Positions 37,128-43,868 of a stretch of 44,312 nt of DNA are shown in pieces. Within the stretch, counting starts at the first letter, position 1; each line of letters begins with the position of its first letter. Both the position numbers and the translations under genes were made by a program. Under the pieces are notes generated by a model, which worked only from the letters and a program-made list of their open reading frames with translations, was not told the origin of the DNA and did not search any database. This DNA is from Flavobacterium pectinovorum (GTDB lineage Bacteria; Bacteroidota; Bacteroidia; Flavobacteriales; Flavobacteriaceae): contig NZ_JAFEVZ010000020.1 of the NCBI RefSeq assembly GCF_022802975.1, forward strand, positions 1 to 44,312. Reading direction: 5' to 3'.

Positions 37128-37721
37128 TTATTTTTTTTTAACGAGCACAACCCAGTCCCGTTCGTCTTTTTCTTCGATGAAATTTTCAATTGAATATATT
37201 ATATCAAAGCCAATTTTTTTCATTAAGTCAAGAACAAAATTTTTAGACAGACAGCTGTAATAAAATTGTACTCCAAACATACTGCCAAAATGTTCGTCTT
37301 CTTCTTTTCCATGGGTAAAAAGAAAATAACCTTCGGGAGCTAATAAGCGATACACTTTGCTGTAAATTTCTTCTTGTCGCTCTTTTGGAAAATGGAAAAG
37401 TGAATCCCAGGCTATAATTCCGTTAAATTTTTCATCTGATTCAAAATCAAAAAAATCGCAGGTAGAAAAGACTGAGTTTTTAATCCCGACAGATTTGGCT
37501 GTTTTGATCATTTTAGCCGATTGATCTATTCCTGTAATGGAAAAATTTCGGTCAGAAAGATATTTTGCTATTGGCAATCCGGTTCCGCAGCCAATGTCTA
37601 AAATTGTTCCTTCTGAATTTATATAATCAGCAAAATCTACAACAGGTTTGTTTACAATAGCACTATTTCTGGCTTTGATCCAGTTGTCAATGATTTTATT
37701 GTATGAGTTTTTATTTGTCAA
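37128..37721 (-). CDS. Class I SAM-dependent methyltransferase
   Basis: A 197-aa enzyme read from a TTG start at 37721. Residues 40-48 (ILDIGCGTG) are the SAM-binding loop, ITGIDQSAKMI is motif II with the acidic residue that holds the ribose, and FNGIIAWDSLFHFP is motif IV. The fold matches the Methyltransf_11/25 group. The substrate is unknown. Genes lie 41 nt upstream and 49 nt downstream on the same strand. Confidence 0.85.
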   Translation of the reverse strand: MTNKNSYNKIIDNWIKARNSAIVNKPVVDFADYINSEGTILDIGCGTGLPIAKYLSDRNFSITGIDQSAKMIKTAKSVGIKNSVFSTCDFFDFESDEKFNGIIAWDSLFHFPKERQEEIYSKVYRLLAPEGYFLFTHGKEEDEHFGSMFGVQFYYSCLSKNFVLDLMKKIGFDIIYSIENFIEEKDERDWVVLVKKK

Positions 37722-37762
37722 AGCTTTTGATTACAAATCAGGACTATCCTTGAAAGGCAGAT

Positions 37763-38194
37763 TTACAGTTTAAAAACATCAATTTTTTGTATCCAGAAAA
37801 TTCCTGACTCTAAAAACTGAAGTTTTGTTGGTGCTATTTTATCATTTTTATCTCTCGGGTTTTTAGTGATAAATCTCGCTGTAGAGTTATTAAAATCTAA
37901 CGTATATTTTGTATCAAAGTCTTCGTTTTTATTGGATAAAAAGTGAACCAGATTGTTTTTTGCACTCCATTTTCCTTTTCCGTATTTATTTACTTCAGGC
38001 GGAACTCCGCCCTGCATTTTCGAATACGAATGAAATAAAAAGGTTCCATCCTGATTTAAAGTCAGTTTGTATTCGATTCTATGTTTTCCATCAGTGTTAC
38101 TAAGTGAACGACTGTAATCGCCTGCAAATTGGTTTGATTGGGCGATTAAAGTCAGATTAAAAATTAGAAGCAGAGTTGTAATGATTAGTTTCAT
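37763..38194 (-). CDS. Exported hypothetical protein
   Basis: A 143-aa protein with a signal peptide (LIITTLLLIFNLTLIAQ). The mature chain is a short beta-rich domain (KLTLNQDGTFLFHSYSKMQG, then GKGKWSAKNNLVHFL), like the small lipocalin-like proteins of flavobacteria that measure a repeating Y-x-L-x-L-N-x-D-G-T-F pattern. It is the first gene of a likely three-gene operon. Role unknown. Confidence 0.65.
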   Translation of the reverse strand: MKLIITTLLLIFNLTLIAQSNQFAGDYSRSLSNTDGKHRIEYKLTLNQDGTFLFHSYSKMQGGVPPEVNKYGKGKWSAKNNLVHFLSNKNEDFDTKYTLDFNNSTARFITKNPRDKNDKIAPTKLQFLESGIFWIQKIDVFKL

Positions 38195-38438
38195 GTATGT
38201 TTTGGTTTTATATTTCGTAATATCTCTAAAAGAAATTTAGTGATAAAATCGATAAAAAATATTTCGAAGTAATAACAAATATAAGATATTTCGTCTAATA
38301 TTCTGTAGGTTTAATAACCAATGAAAAGTTTTTAATTCCCTGATTGAAATATCGGGGATTTTACTTACTTGTGATTCGGTCCACAAATAATGTTGATTAT
38401 CTGTCGAACCATTATCTTTTAAATATATAGATATTGAT

Positions 38439-38631
38439 GCGCTAGCGCAATGTCATTAAGTTAAGAGATTTTAGATTGAGGATTAACGATTTTTGATTTC
38501 AGATTTGGTTTGGCTAAATATTTAGATTTTTGATTTTAAAAGGTTTTTACATCTGAAATTAAAAATCGTTAATCAAAAATCAGTAATCATTTTATCATTT
38601 AATCCTTAGCTTAATGACATTGTGCGCTAGC
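38439..38631. repeat. Large imperfect fold-back sequence
   Basis: GCTAGCGCAATGTCATTAAG (38441-38460) faces CTTAATGACATTG plus GCGCTAGC (38610-38631). Inside, 38481-38504 and 38551-38574 are complementary at 23 of 24 positions. The outermost bases form GCGCTAGCGC. It has no coding content and may be a non-autonomous fold-back element or remnant. Confidence 0.65.
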
Positions 38632-38706
38632 GTCCCGCTCTTGCGCATAATGCTGTAAATAGATATTATTTAGGAACGAATGCACGAGCGGGACGCTCGC
38701 GCCAGC
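38624..38706. repeat. Palindromic dispersed repeat, copy A
   Basis: GCGCTAGCGTCCCGCTC at the left faces GAGCGGGACGCTCGCGCC at the right. The centre is AATGCTGTAAATAGATATT and neighbours. A second full copy is at 40726-40812 and a half copy at 39865-39888. It overlaps the end of the fold-back sequence. Confidence 0.8.
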
Positions 38707-38707
38707 A

Positions 38708-38906
38708 AATTGAGTTCAGTTTGCTTCAGACGCAGCGCTTTTAGCATCAATTGAATTGAGTTTACTTCAGACGCAGCGCTTTTAGTATCAATTGAATTGA
38801 GTTTACTTCAGCAGCAACGCTTTTAGTATCAATTGAATTGAGTTTACTTCAGACGCAGTGCTTTTACACATAATTACACTCAGTTTGCCTCAAATGCTGC
38901 TCAAAT
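38708..38906. repeat. 41-bp tandem repeat, four units plus a degenerate fifth
   Basis: Units at 38708-38748, 38749-38789, 38790-38830 and 38831-38871 share AATTGAGTTTACTTCAGACG and GCTTTTAGTATC. A degraded unit runs to about 38906. The array lies about 110 nt before the DUF6261 start, inside a gap of 820 nt (38195-39014) that otherwise holds only repeats. Confidence 0.85.
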
Positions 38907-39014
38907 AGTATGAAATATTCTTTTTAAAAAGTAAAATACTACAATTATTTAATGGTTGAATTTATTTTTATAGTTTTTTTACTACATTTATAACTTAACT
39001 ATAAAAATAAAATA

Positions 39015-39755
39015 ATGAAAAAATTGGAAAACTTAAGTCTAACCCGCCTATCAAATTTGGAATTTGGACAACTTTTGAAAAGTAGCTGTGAAGGGCTGGG
39101 AAACATGGAAGGTATTACGATAACAGATGAAGTTTTGGTAAATTATCTGACCATTTTAGAGACTAAATCTGTTGATTATGATAAAGCCCAACTTCAGACA
39201 ACCAAAAGTGATGAGACTGCTAAAATTGTTGAGGCAGACAAGCAGAGGGATAATGCTGTTACGGCTTTGTTTCGCATACTTAAAGTTTTTGAACTTTCAG
39301 AGCAGCCAAATGAGTTGGAAGCTTTTTCAAGCCTTACCAATTTGTTTTACAATTACAAAGGAATTCAAAATTGGAATTTTGTTGAGGAGACCAATGGCAT
39401 AGACAAACTTCTTACTGATTTGAGCATCCCAAAATACAATCAGCACCTCAATGTTTTGAAGATGCTGCCTTTTGCAGAGCGTCTTAAAACTGCCAACGAC
39501 CAATTTAAACTGCTTTTTTCAGGACGCACTCATGAAAAAGCCAATAAAGAGGTTTTTGACATCAAACTTCTTCGTCAGGAAATAAACAAAATATACTCAG
39601 ATATGACCAATTATGTGTTGAGTCTCTCTAAGGCACTGGATTCTGAGCAGTACAACCGTGCGCTAACTTTGATTAATACCACCCGAAAATATTACTCGGA
39701 TATATTGGCTCGTCGGACTACCAAAGCCACTACAAATACCGCAACAGTCAATTAA
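39015..39755 (+). CDS. DUF6261-family protein
   Basis: A 246-aa, mostly helical soluble protein that begins MKKLENLSLTRLSNLEFGQL, the typical start of DUF6261. No catalytic motif is visible, and long amphipathic helices suggest a coiled-coil or helical bundle. Function unknown. It is framed by palindromic repeats A (left) and B (right), with 41-bp tandem repeats just upstream and a good terminator downstream. The repeat setting suggests a mobile or repeat-linked locus, which is inference. Confidence 0.8.
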   Translation: MKKLENLSLTRLSNLEFGQLLKSSCEGLGNMEGITITDEVLVNYLTILETKSVDYDKAQLQTTKSDETAKIVEADKQRDNAVTALFRILKVFELSEQPNELEAFSSLTNLFYNYKGIQNWNFVEETNGIDKLLTDLSIPKYNQHLNVLKMLPFAERLKTANDQFKLLFSGRTHEKANKEVFDIKLLRQEINKIYSDMTNYVLSLSKALDSEQYNRALTLINTTRKYYSDILARRTTKATTNTATVN

Positions 39756-39810
39756 TTTTTGGTTTTAATAATCCAAAAAGTATAATAGAATTGTTATTGA
39801 TTCTAAAAAG

Positions 39811-39845
39811 AACCCTTTCAGAGTTTAAATCTGAAAGGGTTTTTA
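39811..39845 (+). terminator. Terminator of the DUF6261 gene
   Basis: AACCCTTTCAGA (39811-39822) pairs perfectly with TCTGAAAGGGTT (39830-39841) and is followed by TTTT. It lies 56 nt after the stop. Confidence 0.88.
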
Positions 39846-39864
39846 GTTTTTTGTTGATTGTGTT

Positions 39865-39888
39865 CACGAGCGGGACGCTTGCGCCAGC
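39865..39888. repeat. Palindromic dispersed repeat, half copy B
   Basis: CACGAGCGGGACGCTTGCGC and CAGC match the right half of copies A and C. The left half is missing, so this is a truncated copy. Confidence 0.75.
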
Positions 39889-40030
39889 ACTACGGGTTAG
39901 GATGTTTGATTTATAAGTAATAGGATAAATTTTGTTAATAAAAACATAAAAATAATTAAACTACTTAATAATAATATAAATTCGTTTTACAAATCTTACA
40001 ATCTAACAACCCTTAAAAACCTTAATTATT

Positions 40031-40306
40031 ATGAAAAAAATTATTTGTTTTTTACTTTTAACTGTTGCTTGTACAACAAACGCTCAACAAAAATATGTTA
40101 TTAATGGCGATGTTACATATGGCAATGTATCAGTAAGTATTATCATAAATGGTGGATCACCAATTTTTATAGGAAATCTACAAACAGGTACAGATCTTGT
40201 GTACGACTTGGGACGTGAATTTGACTATGACAATGATTATATAGAAATTAAAGCTGAGAGTACAAGCGCTTATGTAACTATCGATGATGATGGTTATTTA
40301 TTATAA
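40031..40306 (+). CDS. Small exported protein
   Basis: A 91-aa protein with a signal peptide (KKIICFLLLTVACTTNAQQ). The mature part is short beta strands (KYVINGDVTYGNVSVSIIIN) ending in an acidic stretch (DDDGYLL). No family recognised. Coding-like sequence continues in other frames after its stop, so this may be the 5' part of a longer gene broken by a frameshift. Confidence 0.5.
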   Translation: MKKIICFLLLTVACTTNAQQKYVINGDVTYGNVSVSIIINGGSPIFIGNLQTGTDLVYDLGREFDYDNDYIEIKAESTSAYVTIDDDGYLL

Positions 40307-40570
40307 TATATACCTACCTTATTTTCTTGCAAATGGAGATTATTTAGATGCACCGTCTTACAGTTGTACACGTGAGGCATATGGCATTGAAACTTTTGAT
40401 GGCCAGGGAAATAAACTTATTAGTTGTTTTGTAAGTACATTACCTGTACAATAAAAGCCTGTACACATTGGTATTGACTTTATTAAAATCAACTACAAAC
40501 ACAATTTCCACTAGTAGTACGAGAAATAGATACCATTGAGCTAGGCGACATCTTAGGCTTATGCCAATAA
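40284..40570 (+). pseudogene. Possible decayed continuation of the small exported gene
   Basis: A frame from ATG 40284 to the stop at 40452-40454 reads NGDYLDAPSYSCTREAYGIE and DGQGNKLISCFVSTLPVQ, which looks protein-like. After that stop the same frame continues, and then the original frame reads PLVVREIDTIELGDILGLCQ to 40570, ten bases before a terminator. Two frame changes and one stop would need repair to join them to 40031-40306. A set of chance ORFs is the alternative. Confidence 0.35.
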
Positions 40571-40579
40571 ACAAGAGCA

Positions 40580-40609
40580 AAAACCACAACCCTAAAAAGT
40601 TGTGGTTTT
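40580..40609 (+). terminator. Rho-independent terminator
   Basis: AAAACCACAAC (40580-40590) pairs perfectly with GTTGTGGTTTT (40599-40609). It closes the unit that starts at 40031 and supports the idea that the gene once ended near 40570. Confidence 0.8.
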
Positions 40610-40725
40610 GTATTTTATAAATAAAAAAACATAGTGCATTATTTACCAGAATAAATCAAAAATACATTATTACAGATTCGTTAAAATATAGTCAGTCTAA
40701 CAAGGCTGCTGCAATCAGTGCCAGG

Positions 40726-40812
40726 CTGGCGCGAGCGTCCCGCTCGTGCACACAATGCTGTAATATAGATATTATTGTAGGAAAGAATACACGAGCGGGA
40801 AGCTCGCGCCAG
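40726..40812. repeat. Palindromic dispersed repeat, copy C
   Basis: CTGGCGCGAGCGTCCCGCTC at the left faces ACACGAGCGGGAAGCTCGCG at the right, about 18 bp of inverted symmetry with one mismatch. The centre (AATGCTGTAATATAGATATT) matches copy A. The 283-nt gap before the Fic gene holds nothing else clear. Confidence 0.82.
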
Positions 40813-40889
40813 TGGGGGCAAACATTTCCCATTCACGAAGTAGATTTAGTTTACGAAACTGTTATCAGAAGGCCTTTTTTCTAAAGATT

Positions 40890-41441
40890 TTATTCTTCAT
40901 CTTTTTCGTAGCCTTCATAATAATAGGACTGTTCAATTCCTTTGAAGATAATTTCCCTATTGTTAATATCGTTAGTTAGATTTTCTTGTAATAAAGTCCG
41001 TAATTCCAAATCATTAATGGGACTTCTCTCCATTGATTGTAAATAAAGTGTTTTGTCAACGAGTTGCCAATTTACAACTTTCTTGAGTCTGTTTTTTAAA
41101 ATCATATCCAGCCAAATTCTCATAGATCTTCCGTTACCTTCCATAAAAGGATGAGCAATATTCATCTCGACATATTTAGCAATAATTTCATGAAAATTAT
41201 TTTCTGGCATTTGCTCGATCTTCACTAAAATTTCATTGAGATATAAAGCGTTTGCAAATCTAAATCCACCTTTAGAAATATTGAGTTTTCTTATTTCTCC
41301 AGAAAAATCATATAAACCCTGAAATAGATAGCGGTGTATTTCTTTGAGACCTTTTGTGGTGCCGATTTCTATTTTTTCAATGTCGTTCGATTCAAACAAT
41401 CGATATGCATTTTCTAAACTATTTTTGTCAATATTTTTCAT
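40890..41441 (-). CDS. Fic-family protein, probably class III (self-inhibited)
   Basis: A 183-aa Fic protein. Fic proteins usually transfer AMP from ATP to a hydroxyl group of target proteins. The full motif HPFMEGNGRSMR starts at residue 97, and the N-terminal flap region is YDFSGEIRKLNIS. Near the C-terminus SYYYEG (S172 to G177) matches the [S/T]xxxE[G/N] inhibitory helix of class III Fic proteins such as the Neisseria one, so no separate antitoxin is needed. The size fits that class. It lies just left of the cassette array and may itself be a cassette. Confidence 0.9.
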   Translation of the reverse strand: MKNIDKNSLENAYRLFESNDIEKIEIGTTKGLKEIHRYLFQGLYDFSGEIRKLNISKGGFRFANALYLNEILVKIEQMPENNFHEIIAKYVEMNIAHPFMEGNGRSMRIWLDMILKNRLKKVVNWQLVDKTLYLQSMERSPINDLELRTLLQENLTNDINNREIIFKGIEQSYYYEGYEKDEE

Positions 41442-41722
41442 ATAGATTTAGCTCCAATTTAAGTCTATTACAAAAATACTTTAAATGGATGAAAATATTA
41501 TATTAATGATTAAATTTTCTTGTTTTATTGGGGTTCATGATACGCGTTTTGCCCTTTCTGGTAACGTTAGTCTGTGAAAAAAAACTCTTTAAATTTATAA
41601 GGTATTGTGAGGGCTGCCTGAGAAAAATCTCAAAGATAAAATTCTCAAGAGGTCAATTTTGTTTTTTAATAGTCTGATTTTATGGTTGCTACAAAAAAAA
41701 AACATTTTTTCATTAAGTTAAT
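41442..41722. other. Intergenic stretch without a gene
   Basis: No ORF with coding character is seen between the Fic start and the attC-like half site. TTCTGGTAAC at 41556-41565 is complementary to TTACCAGAA at 40643-40651 on the other side of the Fic gene and could be the left core of an attC-like site. Confidence 0.4.
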
Positions 41723-41757
41723 TGCCCAAATCCGTTGTAGTATCTATGTTGTGTGAG
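41723..41757 (+). repeat. attC-like site, right half (site 0)
   Basis: TGCCCAAATCCGTTGTAGT (41723-41741) is identical to 44164-44182, the right half of another palindromic site. It is followed by GTTGTGTGAG (41748-41757), the GTT-type core that begins the ParDE segment. The matching left half is not clear. Confidence 0.5.
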
Positions 41758-41762
41758 GTTTC

Positions 41763-42056
41763 TTATAGTCTGCTTTTTAAATCCATCATTCCATGAAGAA
41801 TTCTTGCGATTTCTATTTCGTTCTTAGATATAATTGTGTAGAAGATAATATGTTCACCTGATTTAAAACCTAATATTCCTTTCGTTACGATATCATAGTT
41901 TCTACCAAGTTCTGGATTATTTGCTAAATCATTGCATGATGCAAAAAGTAAATCATAATACTTTTCAGCTTGCATTTCAGACCACGTTTCGATTGTATAA
42001 TCCCAAATTTCAGATAAGTCATCAACAGCTTTGTTTGTAAAATAATACTTAGCCAT
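41763..42056 (-). CDS. parE: ParE/RelE-superfamily toxin
   Basis: A 97-aa toxin. KYYFTNKAVDDLSEIWDYT is the typical N-terminal helix of ParE, NPELGRNYD the conserved turn, and FKSGEHIIFYTI plus IEIARILHGMMD the beta core and C-terminal strand. Members inhibit gyrase or, in the RelE branch, cut mRNA; the ParE-type partner favours gyrase. Its start overlaps the antitoxin stop by 8 bp, so translation is coupled. The pair lies reversed inside a cassette-like segment, as is common for toxin-antitoxin cassettes. Confidence 0.92.
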   Translation of the reverse strand: MAKYYFTNKAVDDLSEIWDYTIETWSEMQAEKYYDLLFASCNDLANNPELGRNYDIVTKGILGFKSGEHIIFYTIISKNEIEIARILHGMMDLKSRL

Positions 42057-42300
42057 TTGATTTTTTTCTTGCTTTTAAAACATCAAGATATTTTTTTGCA
42101 TCAAAATCAACTGCACGTCCACTTTCAATTCCATCATTGATTGCTTTTCTTAACGCTACAATTTTATTTTCTTCATCTTCTAAAAGACGAAGACCGGCTC
42201 TGATAACTTCACTTGCGTTATTGAATCTTCCATCATTTACACTGTGTTCAATAAAACTTTCGAAATGATTACCAAGCGATATAGAAGTATTTCGTCCCAT
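42049..42300 (-). CDS. parD: ParD-family antitoxin
   Basis: An 83-aa antitoxin. The N-terminus (TSISLGNHFESFIEHSVNDG) is a ribbon-helix-helix DNA-binding fold, followed by RFNNASEVIRAGLRLLEDEE, the family signature. The C-terminal tail should wrap ParE. It is first in the operon and should repress its own promoter at 42301-42360 together with the toxin. Confidence 0.92.
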   Translation of the reverse strand: MGRNTSISLGNHFESFIEHSVNDGRFNNASEVIRAGLRLLEDEENKIVALRKAINDGIESGRAVDFDAKKYLDVLKARKKSNG

Positions 42301-42364
42301 AATTTTTTTAGCTAAGTTACCAAAATATGGTAACTTTTCAAATTATTACTAATTTTTTTGGAAT

Positions 42365-42382
42365 CTCACATAACGCCAGTCT
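42365..42382 (+). repeat. attC-like site, left half (site 1)
   Basis: CTCACATAAC (42365-42374) is complementary to GTTGTGTGAG at the start of the ParDE segment at 9 of 10 positions, the tenth being G.T. GCCAGTCT then leads into the fold-back element that interrupts the site. Confidence 0.55.
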
Positions 42383-42572
42383 CCTCTGGTGCTCGTTTGT
42401 AACGAGTACCTAATTATTTATGAAAATAGGATAAAGCGTTTGCAACGCAGCTTTTCAGATAGATTGCCTACAATAAGGTTTATAAGAAACTTTTGTTTTA
42501 ATAGCCGCGTTACAAACGCTACAATATATCTTTTAATTTATGTAGGTACTCGTTGCAAACGAGCACCAGAGG
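42383..42572. mobile_element. 190-bp fold-back (MITE-like) element
   Basis: The ends at 42383-42412 and 42543-42572 are inverted copies of 30 bp with one mismatch (CCTCTGGTGCTCGTTTGTAA at the left tip). Each arm contains CTCGTT-N3-AACGAG, itself a small hairpin. A second inverted pair, 42435-42451 and 42504-42520, matches at 15 of 17. There is no coding capacity, so it would need a transposase in trans. Its right end is exactly where intron homology begins. Confidence 0.75.
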
Positions 42573-42892
42573 GGATAAACTATTTTCGGGGAGCGAGTAT
42601 TATGGGCAAACTGCGTGATTTGGACGGCTGGTTCAGAAACCGACTTCGTTATTGTATTTGGCACGATTGGAAGAAACCCGAACGAAAGAGAAAGAATCTC
42701 ATACGACTGGGGGTTGACCAAGACCATGCCTATGCTTTTAGTCGAACAAGGAAAGGCGGGTGGGCAATTGCACAGAGTCCGATTTTGAATACCACCATTA
42801 CCCTGAAACGCCTAAAACAAAGAGGCTATCAATCTTTAATGGATGTTTACATCGAACTTAACCCATCACTTTGCGAACCGCCGAGTACGTGA
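42573..42892 (+). pseudogene. Truncated group II intron maturase (C-terminal part)
   Basis: About 105 residues, INYFRGASIMGKLRDLDGWF to the stop at 42890-42892. The segments LDGWFRNRLRYCIWHDWKKP, RLGVDQDHAYAFSRTRKGGW and SPILNTTITLKRLKQRGYQS match the maturase (GIIM) and C-terminal region of bacterial intron proteins. The reverse transcriptase domains are absent. Homology starts directly at the edge of the fold-back element, so that insertion or a linked deletion removed the rest. The stop codon lies inside the domain V loop. Confidence 0.85.
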
Positions 42893-42956
42893 CCCGTACG
42901 CTCGGTGGTGTGAGAGGCGCACTCCGTTCTATTTGAGACGGAGCCGTCTACTCGAT
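42573..42956 (+). mobile_element. Group II intron, 3' remnant
   Basis: The C-terminal part of an intron-encoded protein is followed by domain V at about 42876-42909, in which CCGAG-TACG pairs with CGTA-CG-CTCGG, the CG being the expected 2-nt bulge, above an ACCG lower stem with a CGC triad. Domain VI (CTCCGT...ACGGAG) follows, and the 3' end CTACTCGAT closes at 42956. Everything 5' of codon INYF is missing. The 3' exon begins TATGCC. Confidence 0.85.
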
Positions 42957-43041
42957 TATGCCTTCGGTTCTTTATTTATAATACTTCGGTTTAGTTTCTG
43001 CACCGTTTTTAAGTCAGAAACACAATTAAAAATTAATTATT

Positions 43042-43152
43042 ATGATTTTAGAAAATCAAGAAATTATAATTAAAGTTGAAGACGGGAAATATTTTCTATC
43101 TCGATTTGAAAACGGTAAAGTAAAAGAACAATATCGTCCTGAAACAAATTAA
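43042..43152 (+). CDS. Very small protein (36 aa)
   Basis: ATG at 43042 opens 36 codons: MILENQEIIIKVEDGKYFLS and onward to QYRPETN. The composition is that of a real protein (alternating hydrophobic strands). The 20 nt before the ATG (AATTAAAAATTAATTATT) nearly repeat before the gene at 43388. No family recognised. Confidence 0.45.
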   Translation: MILENQEIIIKVEDGKYFLSRFENGKVKEQYRPETN

Positions 43153-43153
43153 G

Positions 43154-43360
43154 TTATTCAGGTTTGGATTGTCTCCGTTCTAAATGGTTTTCAACCACCA
43201 CGAAACCTTCTTCATCTGGATAAACTGACTGATTAAATTCAACTTGTAAAACTCCACCACGGTCTTTTAGTCTATAAAATTCAAGTCCGCCAAAGTAAAC
43301 TTCCAAATCTTGGTCTTCTACTTTTAATCGTTCAATCAATTCTCTTACAGTTATTTTCAT
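43154..43360 (-). CDS. Small hypothetical protein (68 aa)
   Basis: MKITVRELIERLKVEDQDLE starts a short helix followed by strands (VYFGGLEFYRLKDRGGVLQV) and an acidic then basic tail. Its stop lies one base from the stop of the convergent 36-aa ORF. This style of compact protein is common in accessory regions. Function unknown. Confidence 0.6.
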   Translation of the reverse strand: MKITVRELIERLKVEDQDLEVYFGGLEFYRLKDRGGVLQVEFNQSVYPDEEGFVVVENHLERRQSKPE

Positions 43361-43387
43361 TGTTTATAAATTAAAAATTAAATTATT

Positions 43388-43534
43388 ATGTCAGATTCAA
43401 AAACACAAGACAATGAGATTGTCAAAAAAACAAACGAAATTATGAATATCCTAAAAGGATCAACTCTTAAAGATTTCAGCGAAATTATAAGGCGTTTGCA
43501 AAGTCGTGTAGCAAGCAATACTAAAATTAGCTAG
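43388..43534 (+). CDS. Very small protein (48 aa)
   Basis: MSDSKTQDNEIVKKTNEIMN to VASNTKIS. It is predicted helical (IMNILKGSTLKDFSEIIRRL). The leader AATTAAAAATTAAATTATT before the ATG nearly repeats that of the 36-aa ORF at 43042. Its 3' end overlaps the convergent 56-aa gene by 8 bp in a TTAGCTAG sequence. Confidence 0.5.
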   Translation: MSDSKTQDNEIVKKTNEIMNILKGSTLKDFSEIIRRLQSRVASNTKIS

Positions 43535-43697
43535 CTGTATTTATGTCTATTGAGTTTAATGCTGAAACAGCACTATCTAATTTTTCAGATATAGTACTTA
43601 CTTCATATTCTGAAGATATTTGGTTTGAAATGTCGGTAAGTTTTCCACTTATTTCAATTAATAAGTTCAACATTCTTTCGGCTTGTTCTTCGTTCAT
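43527..43697 (-). CDS. Very small helical protein (56 aa)
   Basis: ATG at 43697: MNEEQAERMLNLLIEISGKL, then TDISNQISSEYE and a final SIDINTAS. The heptad-like spacing of leucine and isoleucine suggests a coiled coil. I prefer this strand to a 74-aa plus-strand reading of the same bases, which ends in an unlikely run of hydrophobic residues. It may pair with the overlapping 48-aa protein. Confidence 0.55.
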   Translation of the reverse strand: MNEEQAERMLNLLIEISGKLTDISNQISSEYEVSTISEKLDSAVSALNSIDINTAS

Positions 43698-43752
43698 AGT
43701 TTTGTTTTTTAATGTTATTATTTATTTTTTCAGCCTTAGTTCTGTTGAACTG

Positions 43753-43845
43753 AGGCATAACGGCTGATGCTAGTGGCTGTTTGCCACTACATAAGTTGTC
43801 TCGGAGAGCAGAACGTCTGCAAATAGCCATTATCATATGTTAGCA
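43753..43845 (+). repeat. attC-like site 2
   Basis: The left core GCATAAC (43755-43761) with AGG in front is complementary to TTATGCCT at the start of this segment (42956-42963). The body is an imperfect palindrome (TGATGCTAGTGGC against GCCATTATCATA) with inner hairpins (AGTGGC/GCCACT and GCAGA/TCTGC). It ends in GTTAGCA (43839-43845). The length of about 93 nt is in the normal attC range. Confidence 0.6.
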
Positions 43846-43868
43846 GTAGTGTTTTAATTTATAACAAA

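Noticed and set aside
38708..38906. CRISPR array
   Set aside because: The 41-bp units are directly adjacent and have no unique spacers, and no cas gene is in the window.
41748..42374. Insertion sequence with terminal inverted repeats
   Set aside because: The complementary ends are short cores followed by palindromes and enclose ParDE with no transposase; the same pattern repeats in neighbouring segments, which fits cassettes better.
42843..43073. A 76-aa plus-strand ORF
   Set aside because: It translates domains V and VI of the intron remnant, which is structural RNA.
43543..43767. A 74-aa plus-strand ORF
   Set aside because: It is antisense to the more plausible 56-aa minus-strand gene at 43527-43697 and runs into the attC-like site.
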